A program made the position numbers and the translations under genes. The notes under the pieces were generated by a model. That model was not told the origin of the DNA. It searched no databases and saw only the letters and a list, made by a program, of their open reading frames with translations. From positions 62,001 to 126,000 of the forward strand of contig MEOQ01000012.1 in NCBI GenBank assembly GCA_001769275.1: a DNA stretch of 64,000 nucleotides, in the 5' to 3' direction. Source of the DNA: Bacteroidetes bacterium GWF2_43_63. GTDB lineage: Bacteria; Bacteroidota; Bacteroidia; Bacteroidales; DTU049. How positions within the stretch are numbered: the stretch's first letter is position 1; every line of letters starts with the position of its first letter. Below, one piece after another: positions 40,593 through 48,718 of this stretch.

Positions 40593-41483
40593 ATGTTTCA
40601 GTATGTTGTTTTCATTTTCATGCAGACGCTGATCCGGATTATGCCATTCTGGCTGATGTACGGACTCTGCAATATAAACGCTTTTCTGCTTCATCGCGTT
40701 ATCCGCTATCGCCGCAAAGTAGTAATGCGGAATTTCCAGACTGCTTTTCCGGAAAAAGATGAAAAAGAAATCCGGAAGCTTATCAGACAATTCTATCGTT
40801 ATTTTGCCGACATGCTTTTCGAAGCTGGGAAAGGTTACAAAATGACGCGCCGAAAACTTGAAAAACGCTATAAGGTATTGAATCCGGAACTGATGGAGCA
40901 ATACTACAAAGAGGGAAAAAGCGTCATTCTCAATATGGCACATTTCAATAACTGGGAATGGACCACCGGTGTTTTCGGAGAAGTATTTCCGCATAAAGTT
41001 TTTGCCATTTATAAACCCATGCGGAACACGAGGATTGATGCGTTTATCCGCAAATCGCGGGAACGCAACAGCTATCATGTTGTTCCACTAAAAAACACGG
41101 GGCTCATGTTTCGCAATATGGCTCAGCAGCCATGTGCCTTTATAATGGCTTCGGATCAGTCGCCTGTTCAGCTTGACAAAGCGTATTGGCTGGAATTTCT
41201 GCACCAGACCACAGGATTCCTGCACGGGCCTGAGATTTATGCACGCAAATTCGGACTGGCTGTGGTTTTTACTAAAGTAATAAAGACAAAGCGCGGTTAT
41301 TACGAGGTGGAACTTATCCCTATAACAGAGAGTGGCAAAGATCTTCCGGAAGGACAAATAACCGCACGCTACGCGCAATTGCTCGAAGAGACTATCAGAC
41401 AACAGCCTTCGCGCTGGCTTTGGTCGCACAAACGCTGGAAAAAGAAAAAACCAGATGATAAAGAAATTTTAAAACTGACCTAA
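40593..41483 (+). CDS. LpxL/HtrB-like lysophospholipid acyltransferase
   Basis: This 296-aa inner-membrane protein has an N-terminal hydrophobic anchor (about residues 1-25). The acyltransferase signature NMAHFNNWEWTTG places the catalytic histidine near residue 113 (an HxxxxE pattern, as in LpxL and HtrB). IMASDQSP (near 187) and WLWSHKRWKKK near the C-terminus match the family. These enzymes add secondary acyl chains to lipid A on the cytoplasmic side; some Bacteroidota paralogues act on other lipids. A TACTTTAG element (one mismatch to TAnnTTTG) lies five bases before the ATG. The next gene starts right after its TAA, so both are cotranscribed. Confidence 0.85.
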   Translation: MFQYVVFIFMQTLIRIMPFWLMYGLCNINAFLLHRVIRYRRKVVMRNFQTAFPEKDEKEIRKLIRQFYRYFADMLFEAGKGYKMTRRKLEKRYKVLNPELMEQYYKEGKSVILNMAHFNNWEWTTGVFGEVFPHKVFAIYKPMRNTRIDAFIRKSRERNSYHVVPLKNTGLMFRNMAQQPCAFIMASDQSPVQLDKAYWLEFLHQTTGFLHGPEIYARKFGLAVVFTKVIKTKRGYYEVELIPITESGKDLPEGQITARYAQLLEETIRQQPSRWLWSHKRWKKKKPDDKEILKLT

Positions 41484-41924
41484 ATGAAAAAACTAATCAT
41501 TGCTTTGCTTTTGCTGGCACCGATCATACAACTGACTGCGCAGGAATCTACCTATCAGGGTGTCATTGATAAATTCTTTTCGATTTACAAAGGCGACGGA
41601 CCGGAGAAAGCGATTGACTACATATTCTCTACCAATCCCTATCTTGAGCCCAATTCTGAGCAGGTAACCGCTATTAAATTAAAACTTGCAACTGCGGTTG
41701 CGGTCATTGGTGATTATTACGGATTCGATCCCGTTGTTGTAAAAGAACTGGGCCCTTCAATGGCAATTGGCACCTACATGGTCAGATATAAACGACAGCC
41801 ACTTTTCTTCACATTCATTCTGTACAAACCCGATAAAATCTGGCAAATCCAGACACTGCGCTTCGATGATAAAATTGAATCTTTGCAGATGAATGATTTC
41901 GAAAACAAAGCTGCGACAAAATAG
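41484..41924 (+). CDS. Hypothetical exported protein, 146 aa
   Basis: The ATG directly follows the acyltransferase stop. A signal peptide (MKKLIIALLLLAPIIQLTAQ) is followed by about 125 residues with the alternation of helices and a sheet seen in NTF2-like small exported proteins: YQGVIDKFFSIYKGDGPEKAIDYIF, then IGDYYGFDPV, and strand-like RYKRQPLFFTFILYKPD and WQIQTLRFDD. I recognise no catalytic motif. Cotranscription with the LpxL-like gene suggests a link to envelope lipid metabolism, but this is context only. It converges on the lipoprotein gene that ends at 41953. Confidence 0.6.
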   Translation: MKKLIIALLLLAPIIQLTAQESTYQGVIDKFFSIYKGDGPEKAIDYIFSTNPYLEPNSEQVTAIKLKLATAVAVIGDYYGFDPVVVKELGPSMAIGTYMVRYKRQPLFFTFILYKPDKIWQIQTLRFDDKIESLQMNDFENKAATK

Positions 41925-41952
41925 GCTGAATTGTTTTTCGCCTTCGTAAGTT

Positions 41953-42546
41953 CTATTTCTCAATATAAAAGTTCCCGTTGAGCTTTACAATTCCGATTGA
42001 ATTGTTGTCGGGCTTGTCGACATTGAGGTGAACGGAACCACAAACAGTATTTCTGTCGATCTGATTAATTGTTATTGCGCCGGGATCGGGCATACCGCTG
42101 GCCCAGTTGAACCAGATTGTTCCGGCCTCGGTTTGCAAGCTGACCTTGGCAAAATAATCATTATCGAAATCCATGTTTTTGTAGATCCCGGGATTTATTT
42201 TAATCCCATTTTTTGTATACAGGGATATGGCTATACTTACCTTATCCTCCGCTCCTGAAGCCAATTTCACGATCCCATCCAAATAAATTTCCGCAACAGA
42301 ATCATTCGTGAAAATAAATTTCTGTTTATTAATGGCAAATACACTATCGCCAGTAATAAATCCCTTGTTCTCTTTCAATCCTTTTTTGTCAACAAACAGC
42401 GTAAGTGAAGTTTCTTTCACACATTCATTTTTTGCGGACAGCGAATCATCGGCATCACTGCTTCCTGCACGCTGCTTACCACCGCATGATGAGAATAATA
42501 ATAAAACTGAGACAATCAGGAAAAGACTTACATTGGTTGTTTTCAT
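41953..42546 (-). CDS. Hypothetical lipoprotein, 197 aa
   Basis: A lipoprotein signal (MKTTNVSLFLIVSVLLLFSSCGG, cysteine 21) precedes a low-complexity linker and about 150 residues of beta-rich sequence ending in GIVKLNGNFYIEK. It is annotated only from its signal; I do not recognise the domain. Its ATG overlaps the stop of the NadR-type kinase gene by four bases, so it is the last gene of a DedA-YkoF-PnuC-kinase-lipoprotein operon. It may be a surface or periplasmic component of that salvage system, or unrelated. Confidence 0.6.
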   Translation of the reverse strand: MKTTNVSLFLIVSVLLLFSSCGGKQRAGSSDADDSLSAKNECVKETSLTLFVDKKGLKENKGFITGDSVFAINKQKFIFTNDSVAEIYLDGIVKLASGAEDKVSIAISLYTKNGIKINPGIYKNMDFDNDYFAKVSLQTEAGTIWFNWASGMPDPGAITINQIDRNTVCGSVHLNVDKPDNNSIGIVKLNGNFYIEK

Positions 42547-43082
42547 AAACAGGATTTGTTTCGCAATAATTCTTCAACAATCTTGCTGGCAAATTGCAGG
42601 CGGTCCTCTCCTTCTCCAATGACCTCTGCTACATTGCCATAATATTCCACTACCTGCTCTTGATAAAGCGTCATCAGATGTTCGCGACGGTGAGGATCTT
42701 CGCGCTGTGGATCGGGTTCCCACGGTAAATCGATATTGCACAAAAGAACAAGATCGTATTTCCTTTTATTCAACTCATCAATAATCCAGGAGTGACAATG
42801 ACCAAACTTATCATCGCACCAGATTTTGGTTACGAGCAATTCCGTATCACAAAATACAAGTTTGTTTTCAATGGCTGCATTGTCTTCATTCAGAATCTGC
42901 TGCTGTGCAATTTTCAGAATGTCGTCAAAATTATACTCACGTCCGAGTTTTTCAAGATATTCACGGGCGTATTCCGGAACAGATACTCCACCAAATTTTG
43001 CAGCCAAATATTCCGCAAGGGTTGATTTACCAGTGCTTTCAGGGCCTGTCACAGCAATACGAATGGCATCATGCATCAACAT
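42543..43082 (-). CDS. NadR-type ribosylnicotinamide kinase-like ATPase
   Basis: This 179-aa cytoplasmic P-loop protein shows IRIAVTGPESTGKST (Walker A near residues 13-21), VPEYAREYLEKLGREYNFDDI and NEDNAAIENKLVFCDTELLV, which match the kinase half of NadR. The start of NadR that carries the NMN adenylyltransferase domain is absent. Such proteins phosphorylate nicotinamide riboside taken up by PnuC, trapping it for NAD salvage. The start could be either ATG at 43082 or 43076. It overlaps the pnuC end by 14 bases and the lipoprotein gene by four, so translation is coupled. A thiamine-specific role would also fit a PnuC partner and cannot be excluded. Confidence 0.8.
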   Translation of the reverse strand: MLMHDAIRIAVTGPESTGKSTLAEYLAAKFGGVSVPEYAREYLEKLGREYNFDDILKIAQQQILNEDNAAIENKLVFCDTELLVTKIWCDDKFGHCHSWIIDELNKRKYDLVLLCNIDLPWEPDPQREDPHRREHLMTLYQEQVVEYYGNVAEVIGEGEDRLQFASKIVEELLRNKSCL

Positions 43083-43671
43083 GCTTCATCTTTTTTCGCC
43101 ATGAAAAATAACCGACCACAGCCATTACACAAAGAAAAATATACAAAACCAGTGTTGGATACATCTCTTGCGAAAAATACAGATAGCATGAAATCACATC
43201 TACAACCAGCCATATAAGCCAGTTTTCAATTTTCTTGCGGGCCAGCATCCATGTGGCAGAAAAGCTGAGTGCCGTAACAAGGCCATCGAGTAGTGGAGTT
43301 GTTGAATCGGTAAAATTATACAGTAGCAGAGCAATTAGCATGAACAAAACAAAGACGGAAATAACTGTATAAATCCATGTTCGCAATTTTGTATGTGAAA
43401 TTCTGAGCTTATATGCTTTGTTGCCGCGCTTATCGCCAAAACGCCAGGTATACCAGCCATAGGCACTCATGCCAACATAATAAACCATCAGAATCATGAG
43501 AGCATATAAGCGCTGCGAGGCGTACACCCAGATGTACATGGTTACATTCAGAATACTAATAATCCAAAAAAACGAATTGATGCGTATCTGCAGAAAAACA
43601 GCAATGATGCCAAGTGCAGCTGCAGCAAGCTCAAACCAGTTGGTGATTATATAGTTCAGAATTTCGTTCAT
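43069..43671 (-). CDS. pnuC: PnuC-family vitamin-precursor transporter
   Basis: This 200-aa inner-membrane protein has about seven helices. It shows the PnuC segments ITNWFELAAAALGIIAVFLQIR, YYVGMSAYGWYTWRFG and a C-terminal core KKIENWLIWLVVDVISCYLYF. PnuC proteins import nicotinamide riboside or, in other subgroups, thiamine or riboflavin by facilitated diffusion, with trapping by a kinase. The kinase immediately downstream is NadR-like, which favours nicotinamide riboside. However, a YkoF-like thiamine-binding domain protein is encoded immediately upstream, so thiamine is possible. No TPP riboswitch could be seen in the upstream bases. Its ATG abuts the YkoF-like stop. Confidence 0.85.
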   Translation of the reverse strand: MNEILNYIITNWFELAAAALGIIAVFLQIRINSFFWIISILNVTMYIWVYASQRLYALMILMVYYVGMSAYGWYTWRFGDKRGNKAYKLRISHTKLRTWIYTVISVFVLFMLIALLLYNFTDSTTPLLDGLVTALSFSATWMLARKKIENWLIWLVVDVISCYLYFSQEMYPTLVLYIFLCVMAVVGYFSWRKKMKHVDA

Positions 43672-43932
43672 TTATTGCGCAACATAATCCTCGTCAAGGG
43701 TAGCATTGGCCATCTTTAAAATGAAAATACTGTGTGGCAGTTCCATTGCTTTTTCGATTTCGGCAGTGATAATGCGCATCACATCGCCATATTCACCAAA
43801 CACCTGGGTGCTCATGCCGTTTGATTTCACTGAGATTTCGCTGTAAGAATTCAATTGCGCAATAAATTTTTTTATTGGTACTTTGAATTCCTCTGTCAGC
43901 GGGTAATATGAAATGTCGATGCTGATTTTCAT
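43672..43932 (-). CDS. YkoF-like thiamine/hydroxymethylpyrimidine-binding domain protein, 86 aa
   Basis: This 86-aa cytoplasmic protein starts KISIDISYYPLTEEFK and has the motif NGMSTQVFGEYGDVM near residues 38-52. It resembles the single-domain YkoF/MTH1187-like ferredoxin fold that binds thiamine or hydroxymethylpyrimidine. Its stop directly precedes the pnuC ATG, so the two are translationally coupled. In Bacteroidota such a small protein beside PnuC may buffer or sense the imported vitamin. A kinase of NadR type downstream argues for nicotinamide riboside instead, so the pathway assignment is unresolved. No signal peptide is present. Confidence 0.6.
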   Translation of the reverse strand: MKISIDISYYPLTEEFKVPIKKFIAQLNSYSEISVKSNGMSTQVFGEYGDVMRIITAEIEKAMELPHSIFILKMANATLDEDYVAQ

Positions 43933-43950
43933 CGTAAAAAATGTTTTTGG

Positions 43951-44580
43951 TTATTCCGCCAGATTTTTTGAGCTTCTTCTGCTTTTAATAATCTTGTACA
44001 GATAAAATAAAGCCGCTCCGCCCAGTACAGCCAGCACAACGATATCAATCACGTGCGAATACTTCATCACCTCTTCCCAGTTTTCGCGAAGGATAAACCC
44101 AACCCAGGTGAGAAATGTATTCCATATACCCGCACCAATAGTAGTGAAGAGTATGAATTTTGGAATATTCATTTTCCCGAATCCGGCCGGGATTGAAATA
44201 AGATGTCGAACAATTGGAATAAAACGGGCAATCAAAATGGTGATTTCTCCACGTTTCGCAAAGAATTTTTCCGACATTTCCAGATGGTGCTGATTCAGCA
44301 ACAAATATTTTCCAAAGCGCGCTATGAATGGCTTTCCGCCATAATAGCCGATGTAATAGGAAATCATAGAACCAACAATACTTCCAAGTGTTGAAGCAAT
44401 AATAACTCCTGCCCAGGTCAAATTGCCATCCACAATATTGAAACCTGCAAAAGGCATCACGGCCTCACTGGGTATTGGAAGCACCATGCTTTCCATCACC
44501 ATCAAAATAAAAATGCCAACATATCCTGTTGAAGCAATAAAGGCAGTTGCCCACAACGCAATTTTTTCTGTAATTCCCAT
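43951..44580 (-). CDS. DedA family membrane protein
   Basis: This 209-aa protein has about six membrane segments and shows the DedA signature: an amphipathic VMESMVLPIPSEAVMPFAG near residues 28-46 with a conserved glutamate, a glycine-rich IGYYGGKPFIARFGKY loop near 77-92, and RFIPIVRHLISIPAGFGKM near 118-136. DedA/VTT proteins act as lipid carriers (for example recycling undecaprenyl phosphate) and affect membrane homeostasis. It lies 18 bases before the YkoF-like gene, so it may be in the same operon. A TATTTTTG element on the minus strand (44606-44599) lies 19 bases before its ATG. Confidence 0.85.
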   Translation of the reverse strand: MGITEKIALWATAFIASTGYVGIFILMVMESMVLPIPSEAVMPFAGFNIVDGNLTWAGVIIASTLGSIVGSMISYYIGYYGGKPFIARFGKYLLLNQHHLEMSEKFFAKRGEITILIARFIPIVRHLISIPAGFGKMNIPKFILFTTIGAGIWNTFLTWVGFILRENWEEVMKYSHVIDIVVLAVLGGAALFYLYKIIKSRRSSKNLAE

Positions 44581-44754
44581 AGCAGTTTAAATAATGCTCA
44601 AAAATAGCAACAATTTGAAAACCGGGTGAAACAAATATTCGGTTCAGGCAAATCTGCAGCTTCCGGAAAATTTGGATTCGGGATAAATAAAATATTTCAA
44701 CCAGATTTCCCGTTGATATTCTATTGAGCCATTTATTCACAAAAACCCTAAGCC

Positions 44755-45594
44755 ATGAGAACCATCATCTTCGCAGTAATACTGCTTGCAGCCTTTGTTT
44801 CGCATGCACAAATGATTTCGGAACTGCAAAAATCCGGTAGCATAAAATGCTATACCATTGGCAATGATTCGAGTGTGCATTACGCGCTGCCATTGGCTAT
44901 TCGCCTCGTGAATGCTGCTAAAACAAAGCTCGATGTGAAGATTCCGGCCGGATTTGTTTTCGTTGCAACGGATTCGTCCTATCAGAATATTGTAATCACT
45001 GAATCCATAGTCGCCACGCTGCAGCCAGGACAAACGAAACAGATAAACCTGCGCGGCATGTGCATGGAACAAAGCGATCATGCGCCCAGCGGAACCTGTC
45101 ATTACAATCCCGATAAAATGGCAGCTGATAAAATTGTAAAACTTGCTCAGTTTATCGAGAAAAACAAATTCTGGTCTCCCGCCGGACAACAAGCCATGTG
45201 GACACTCATCGACGATGAACCGCTCTATGGGGTTTCATCGCTCGACACCTCTCAGGCAGCCATTTTGCAGAAATATTTATCCGAGCTTACCGGAAAAAAA
45301 ATCGAGGAAATCCCCGCCGATGAGTCATATTTATACGATTATCAGGTAAAGCCGCACAAAGTGACTGTTGGCGGTGAAGTTGAATTCAATATGAAGCACA
45401 AAATAATGGTTGTCTGGGCACTTTACAGCGAAGATGGCATTCTGCTTCGCGAAATGTATAACGGCCCCGTTGAAGGTCACCAGACGCTCAATTTCGAGTA
45501 TGATGCCGAAGTCTATTCCGATCCGGTGTATTACCTGAAGCTGGTTGCCGACGATAAAATTCTTTACAATAAAAGATTATCGTTTGACCGGTAG
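44755..45594 (+). CDS. Hypothetical exported protein, 279 aa
   Basis: A signal peptide (MRTIIFAVILLAAFVSHAQ) is followed by a beta-sandwich-like domain (about 20-110) with a short Cys-Met-Glu pattern near 97-101. A helical segment (about 115-185) carries QQAMWTLIDDEPLYGVSSLDTSQ, and a second strand-rich domain ends LKLVADDKILYNKRLSFDR. I do not recognise a family. The FNMKHKIMVVWALYSEDGIL end resembles Ig-like or FlgD-like folds that end many Bacteroidota exported proteins. It is single, between divergent DedA and a hairpin at 45603-45633. The role is unknown, with outer membrane or periplasm most likely. Confidence 0.6.
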   Translation: MRTIIFAVILLAAFVSHAQMISELQKSGSIKCYTIGNDSSVHYALPLAIRLVNAAKTKLDVKIPAGFVFVATDSSYQNIVITESIVATLQPGQTKQINLRGMCMEQSDHAPSGTCHYNPDKMAADKIVKLAQFIEKNKFWSPAGQQAMWTLIDDEPLYGVSSLDTSQAAILQKYLSELTGKKIEEIPADESYLYDYQVKPHKVTVGGEVEFNMKHKIMVVWALYSEDGILLREMYNGPVEGHQTLNFEYDAEVYSDPVYYLKLVADDKILYNKRLSFDR

Positions 45595-45602
45595 ATTTAT
45601 TT

Positions 45603-45633
45603 AATTCCTCGAAGGGTAACCCTTCGAGGAATT
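45603..45633. terminator. Perfect 14-bp hairpin, likely terminator
   Basis: AATTCCTCGAAGGG and CCCTTCGAGGAATT form a perfect 14-bp stem with loop TAA, nine bases after the stop of the upstream gene. Moderately T-rich sequence follows (positions 641-645 and on). The CCCTTCGA core is shared with the palindromes near 24781 and 50803. Confidence 0.6.
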
Positions 45634-45648
45634 GTAAATATTTTTATT

Positions 45649-45656
45649 TATATTTG
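45649..45656 (+). promoter_or_regulatory. -7 promoter element TATATTTG
   Basis: TATATTTG fits TAnnTTTG and lies 20 bases before ATG 45677. A TTG occurs at a spacing of only 14, so the -33 match is poor. Confidence 0.4.
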
Positions 45657-45676
45657 TCTCAAAATAACTCAACATT

Positions 45677-46060
45677 ATGAAACTATTCATGTTTTTCGTC
45701 GCAGCATTTGCCACAATGTCTTCACTGAACCTCAATGCTCAGAACACCTACAAAATCTCACTTGCTGGGCAGACAACCGATACCATTTCACGACAGGAAA
45801 TTGCAGCTAATCCGGTTGTGGCCGTGATCGGTGTTTCACAATCGGTTGAATTATTTGAGGTTGAATCCTTTGAGTTTACTTATATGAATTCCGACGGAGA
45901 TCTGATTACCATTGCAACAAAAAGCAACCGTCTGAACGATGGAATGTTGAGTGCGCTTAAAAACGCATCACTGAAAAAAATTTATCTGGAAAACGTTTTG
46001 TTCACACTTAACGGAGAAACGAGACCAGCAGCCAGTGCAAGATTCTTTCTCAAAGACTGA
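45677..46060 (+). CDS. Stand-alone GldM C-terminal-like exported protein, 127 aa
   Basis: A signal peptide (MKLFMFFVAAFATMSSLNLNAQ) is followed by about 105 residues that resemble one GldM C-terminal domain (GldM_C): ISRQEIAANPVVAV, VESFEFTYMNSDGD, SNRLNDGMLSALKNASLKKIYLENV and a final GETRPAASARFFL. GldM is the periplasmic shaft of the T9SS/gliding motor and has four such domains. A single-domain exported copy, outside the gldKLMN context, could be a decoy or an accessory subunit. Similarity is read by eye. Four T9SS cargo genes lie in this window. Confidence 0.55.
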   Translation: MKLFMFFVAAFATMSSLNLNAQNTYKISLAGQTTDTISRQEIAANPVVAVIGVSQSVELFEVESFEFTYMNSDGDLITIATKSNRLNDGMLSALKNASLKKIYLENVLFTLNGETRPAASARFFLKD

Positions 46061-46101
46061 TATCACACACTAAGCTTTTGACTCATTAAAACCTGATTGT
46101 T

Positions 46102-46806
46102 TTAAAACAGACACAGCCCGATACCAACGGTAAGCCGCGGTAGTTCGGCTGAATGGAAGGGCTGTTTGATAATATCACTCATTCTGTATCGGCCGAAAAT
46201 GGTGAATTTGTTAATGCCAATGGCAGCATACAAGCCATACTGGTATTTCTCGACATAATGCAGGCGGCTTATTCTGTTGCGTTCGATCTGATTAAAATCA
46301 ATTTCATCTTTCGTCGCCAGAGTGCGATTGAAATTCCAGTCAGCATAACCTCCTGCATCGAGATAATGGCCAATATAATTGCCCCGTTTTGTGTCGAAAT
46401 TAAAACGGAAGTACAACCCGGTTCCTAATGTCATAACACTAATACTCTGAGATTTATGCTTTAGTGAATCCGGGAACGTCTTGGTATCATTCTGCGCATA
46501 TGAATAATTGTACGTGTCAAAATCCAGCAGATATCCAACGGAAAAAAAGTTGCTTACGCGATGTTTCCACATCCAGCCGACTCGAACACCTGAGGATGAA
46601 AAAGGCTGCACGGTAGCAGCATCATTGGTTTCAGTTGGAATGGCAAAGTGCCAGCCTACGAAGGAGTTGAAAAAACGTTTTCCATTCGGGCCATTGTCCG
46701 GACGCAAAGTGTCGTAAGGAGTGACCGTTTCGTCAACAACAGGGTACTGAGCCATAGAGGCTAAAACAATCAAAAGAAACAAAAAAGAAAATGATATTTT
46801 TTTCAT
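46102..46806 (-). CDS. Hypothetical outer-membrane beta-barrel protein, 234 aa
   Basis: A signal peptide (MKKISFSFLFLLIVLASMAQ) precedes strands alternating aromatic and polar residues, such as GVRVGWMWKHRVSNFFSVGYLLDFDTYNYSY and FTIFGRYRMSDIIK. The protein ends in a strand with LTVGIGLCLF, whose final phenylalanine fits a barrel. It probably belongs to the small outer-membrane OmpA/OmpW-like barrels of Bacteroidota, without a peptidoglycan-binding domain. It lies ten bases after the subtilase gene on the same strand, so they are likely cotranscribed. Function unknown. Confidence 0.7.
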   Translation of the reverse strand: MKKISFSFLFLLIVLASMAQYPVVDETVTPYDTLRPDNGPNGKRFFNSFVGWHFAIPTETNDAATVQPFSSSGVRVGWMWKHRVSNFFSVGYLLDFDTYNYSYAQNDTKTFPDSLKHKSQSISVMTLGTGLYFRFNFDTKRGNYIGHYLDAGGYADWNFNRTLATKDEIDFNQIERNRISRLHYVEKYQYGLYAAIGINKFTIFGRYRMSDIIKQPFHSAELPRLTVGIGLCLF

Positions 46807-46816
46807 GACAATGTTT

Positions 46817-48370
46817 TTAGAATTTATAGGATTCGTTCAATCCGCTATAATGTACTCTCAGAATATCGCCGGGCTGAAAGTCGCTCCGGTTCATGCGCAG
46901 CACTTCATAATCAGATACAGAAATAACCTTGTACCAAATCAATTTTCCATCAGGTTTGCTGCAATGCACATAACAGTAATTATTTTCAGTGCTGTCGGTC
47001 GGATCTTTTACCACAGAAACGATTACAGACGTGTCAGCAAGCAAAATGTCAATGTCGGCCAGTGATTCCACCTCAATATTCATAAAATACGATGCCTGCG
47101 GAATTCCATAGCCGTGCGCGTAATCGTAATATGGGTAAAGATGTCCCGATTTCTGAATTTCAAGAAACATGTCATAAGCTTTCACACCGGGCTTTGCCTG
47201 CATAGCACAAGCTGCGAATCCCGCTGTCAGTGGCGACGCAAATGAAGTTCCGTAATGCACACCCGTACCTTTTTTGCCGTAGGCATATACTTGTCCGGCC
47301 GCACAGACATTGGGTTTCAGACGTCCGTCGGCAGTAGGGCCAAAGGAACTAAAGTTGATGTGATAGCCAGAGTAAGGATCTACACCACCAACCGATAAAA
47401 TACTATCGGCGTCGGCAGGCGCCCCAATGTATTTCCAGTCGCCATCGCCCTCATTGCCGGCTGCATTCACCACCAGTATTCCTTTCGAAGCAGCCATATT
47501 GGCCCCGCGAGTAACAAACGATGTCTGACCATCCATTTCATAAGGGAAATAACGGTGAAAAGTATAGCCGAGGCTGCTGTTTACAACATCGGCCCCGTTC
47601 TGGTCGGCCCATTCAAGCGCAGCCACCCAGTTTTCTTCTTCGGAAAAGGGCTCAGCATTGACCTCGGTTCGGGCGAGCAGAAATTCAGCATCAGTCGCCA
47701 TTCCAAAAGGATCGCCAGCAGTATCAATTCCCGCAATGCAGCACATAACCGTGGTTCCGTGCGAGCTAAAGCCATACACATTTTCCTTATTACGAGTAAA
47801 ATCCCATGTTTTGATGATTCGGTTGTTGTCGCGAACGTGTTTGAAACAAGGCAAAACATCAACGTTTGGAAAACCTCCGTCGAATATGGCAACCCGGATT
47901 CCCTTGCCGGTGATTCCCGCTTCGCGGAAAATTTCAGTCCCCATCAAACTGAGCTGTTTGCCCTGTAAGCCAGGCGCTCCACCGTAAATAACAGTTGTTG
48001 GAGAGTCTTCTGCTGCGACAAAATGCCCATTTCCGGCGGGTTCAATTTTTTTGACAAACGACAATGTCCGAATGTTATCAATCTGATTATCGGTTGCATA
48101 CAAACAAACGGCGTTGAACCACCGCGAGGAATACCTGACACTATCGGTCATTTGAGCTAAAACCGCCACATATTGCTGATTAACAGGAATATCGGAGTAA
48201 TCCCAGACTGGAATTTCATTCACGACCCGACGTTCAATAGCTTTGGAATCAAAAAATTCAAGAGGGTCGTAACCTGTTGTGTCTTTGTCGGTGAGATAAA
48301 CCCAGTATTTGTTTTGAGCGCTACTCAAAAGTGATAGCAAACAAATAAAGGAAGTAAAAAGCAGACGCAT
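46817..48370 (-). CDS. S8 family serine peptidase (subtilase)
   Basis: I chose ATG 48370 (517 aa) because it begins a signal peptide (MRLLFTSFICLLSLLSSAQ); the open frame extends upstream by 17 more codons. The triad is complete: D near 163 (IRVAIFDGGFPNVD), H near 203 (FSSHGTTV) and S near 375 (GTSFASPL), with N in NAAGNEGDGD for the oxyanion hole. An N-terminal pro-domain precedes it (about 20-120). A beta-rich C-terminal part (about 440-517) is present but there is no clear T9SS type A sorting domain, so it is probably periplasmic or outer-membrane bound rather than T9SS cargo. It is followed by a barrel gene in ten bases. Confidence 0.9.
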   Translation of the reverse strand: MRLLFTSFICLLSLLSSAQNKYWVYLTDKDTTGYDPLEFFDSKAIERRVVNEIPVWDYSDIPVNQQYVAVLAQMTDSVRYSSRWFNAVCLYATDNQIDNIRTLSFVKKIEPAGNGHFVAAEDSPTTVIYGGAPGLQGKQLSLMGTEIFREAGITGKGIRVAIFDGGFPNVDVLPCFKHVRDNNRIIKTWDFTRNKENVYGFSSHGTTVMCCIAGIDTAGDPFGMATDAEFLLARTEVNAEPFSEEENWVAALEWADQNGADVVNSSLGYTFHRYFPYEMDGQTSFVTRGANMAASKGILVVNAAGNEGDGDWKYIGAPADADSILSVGGVDPYSGYHINFSSFGPTADGRLKPNVCAAGQVYAYGKKGTGVHYGTSFASPLTAGFAACAMQAKPGVKAYDMFLEIQKSGHLYPYYDYAHGYGIPQASYFMNIEVESLADIDILLADTSVIVSVVKDPTDSTENNYCYVHCSKPDGKLIWYKVISVSDYEVLRMNRSDFQPGDILRVHYSGLNESYKF

Positions 48371-48718
48371 ATTTTTTTTGTAAAAATACTGAATTTTAAA
48401 ATTCAAAGACAAATCAGGCATAAATCATAACTGTTTGATATCCTTTATTTTAACGATTTTCGAATTATTGTAGTAAAAAGGGAAACACTATATTTTACTT
48501 GTTTATTCGTCCATAATCTACCCCATTCGTCACAAATAAATGTGTCTGCTTTGCAAAAAAAGATTGGATATTTATTTGTTTTTCATACAGTTACAAAAGC
48601 AAATACTCGAACAACCAAATTATTACACCACTAACAAGCTTACAGTATTGCCGTATATCGATTTTAATAAGCAATTAAAGGTACTTTTGTCATTGAACAA
48701 CGAAAGTAAATATTACTA
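48371..48718. other. Intergenic stretch without a recognised gene
   Basis: This AT-rich stretch of 348 bases between two divergent genes shows no RNA gene, repeat or frame I can support. TACTTTTG at 48682-48689 (plus strand) is an exact TAnnTTTG -7 match that could serve the 48719 frame; no TTG lies at the 19-base spacing. Confidence 0.5.

Noticed and set aside
40533-41078. A 181-aa minus-strand frame antisense to the LpxL-like gene
   Set aside because: It is the shadow of a well-supported acyltransferase with the HFNNWEW motif; no own signature or promoter was found.
41953-44755. TPP riboswitch before the PnuC operon
   Set aside because: I looked for the conserved CUGAGA and ACCUGA-type segments in the bases upstream of dedA and the YkoF-like gene and did not find them; this does not exclude a diverged form.
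44737-45192. A 151-aa minus-strand frame antisense to the 279-aa exported protein
   Set aside because: The plus-strand frame has a signal peptide and typical codon character; the antisense frame has neither.
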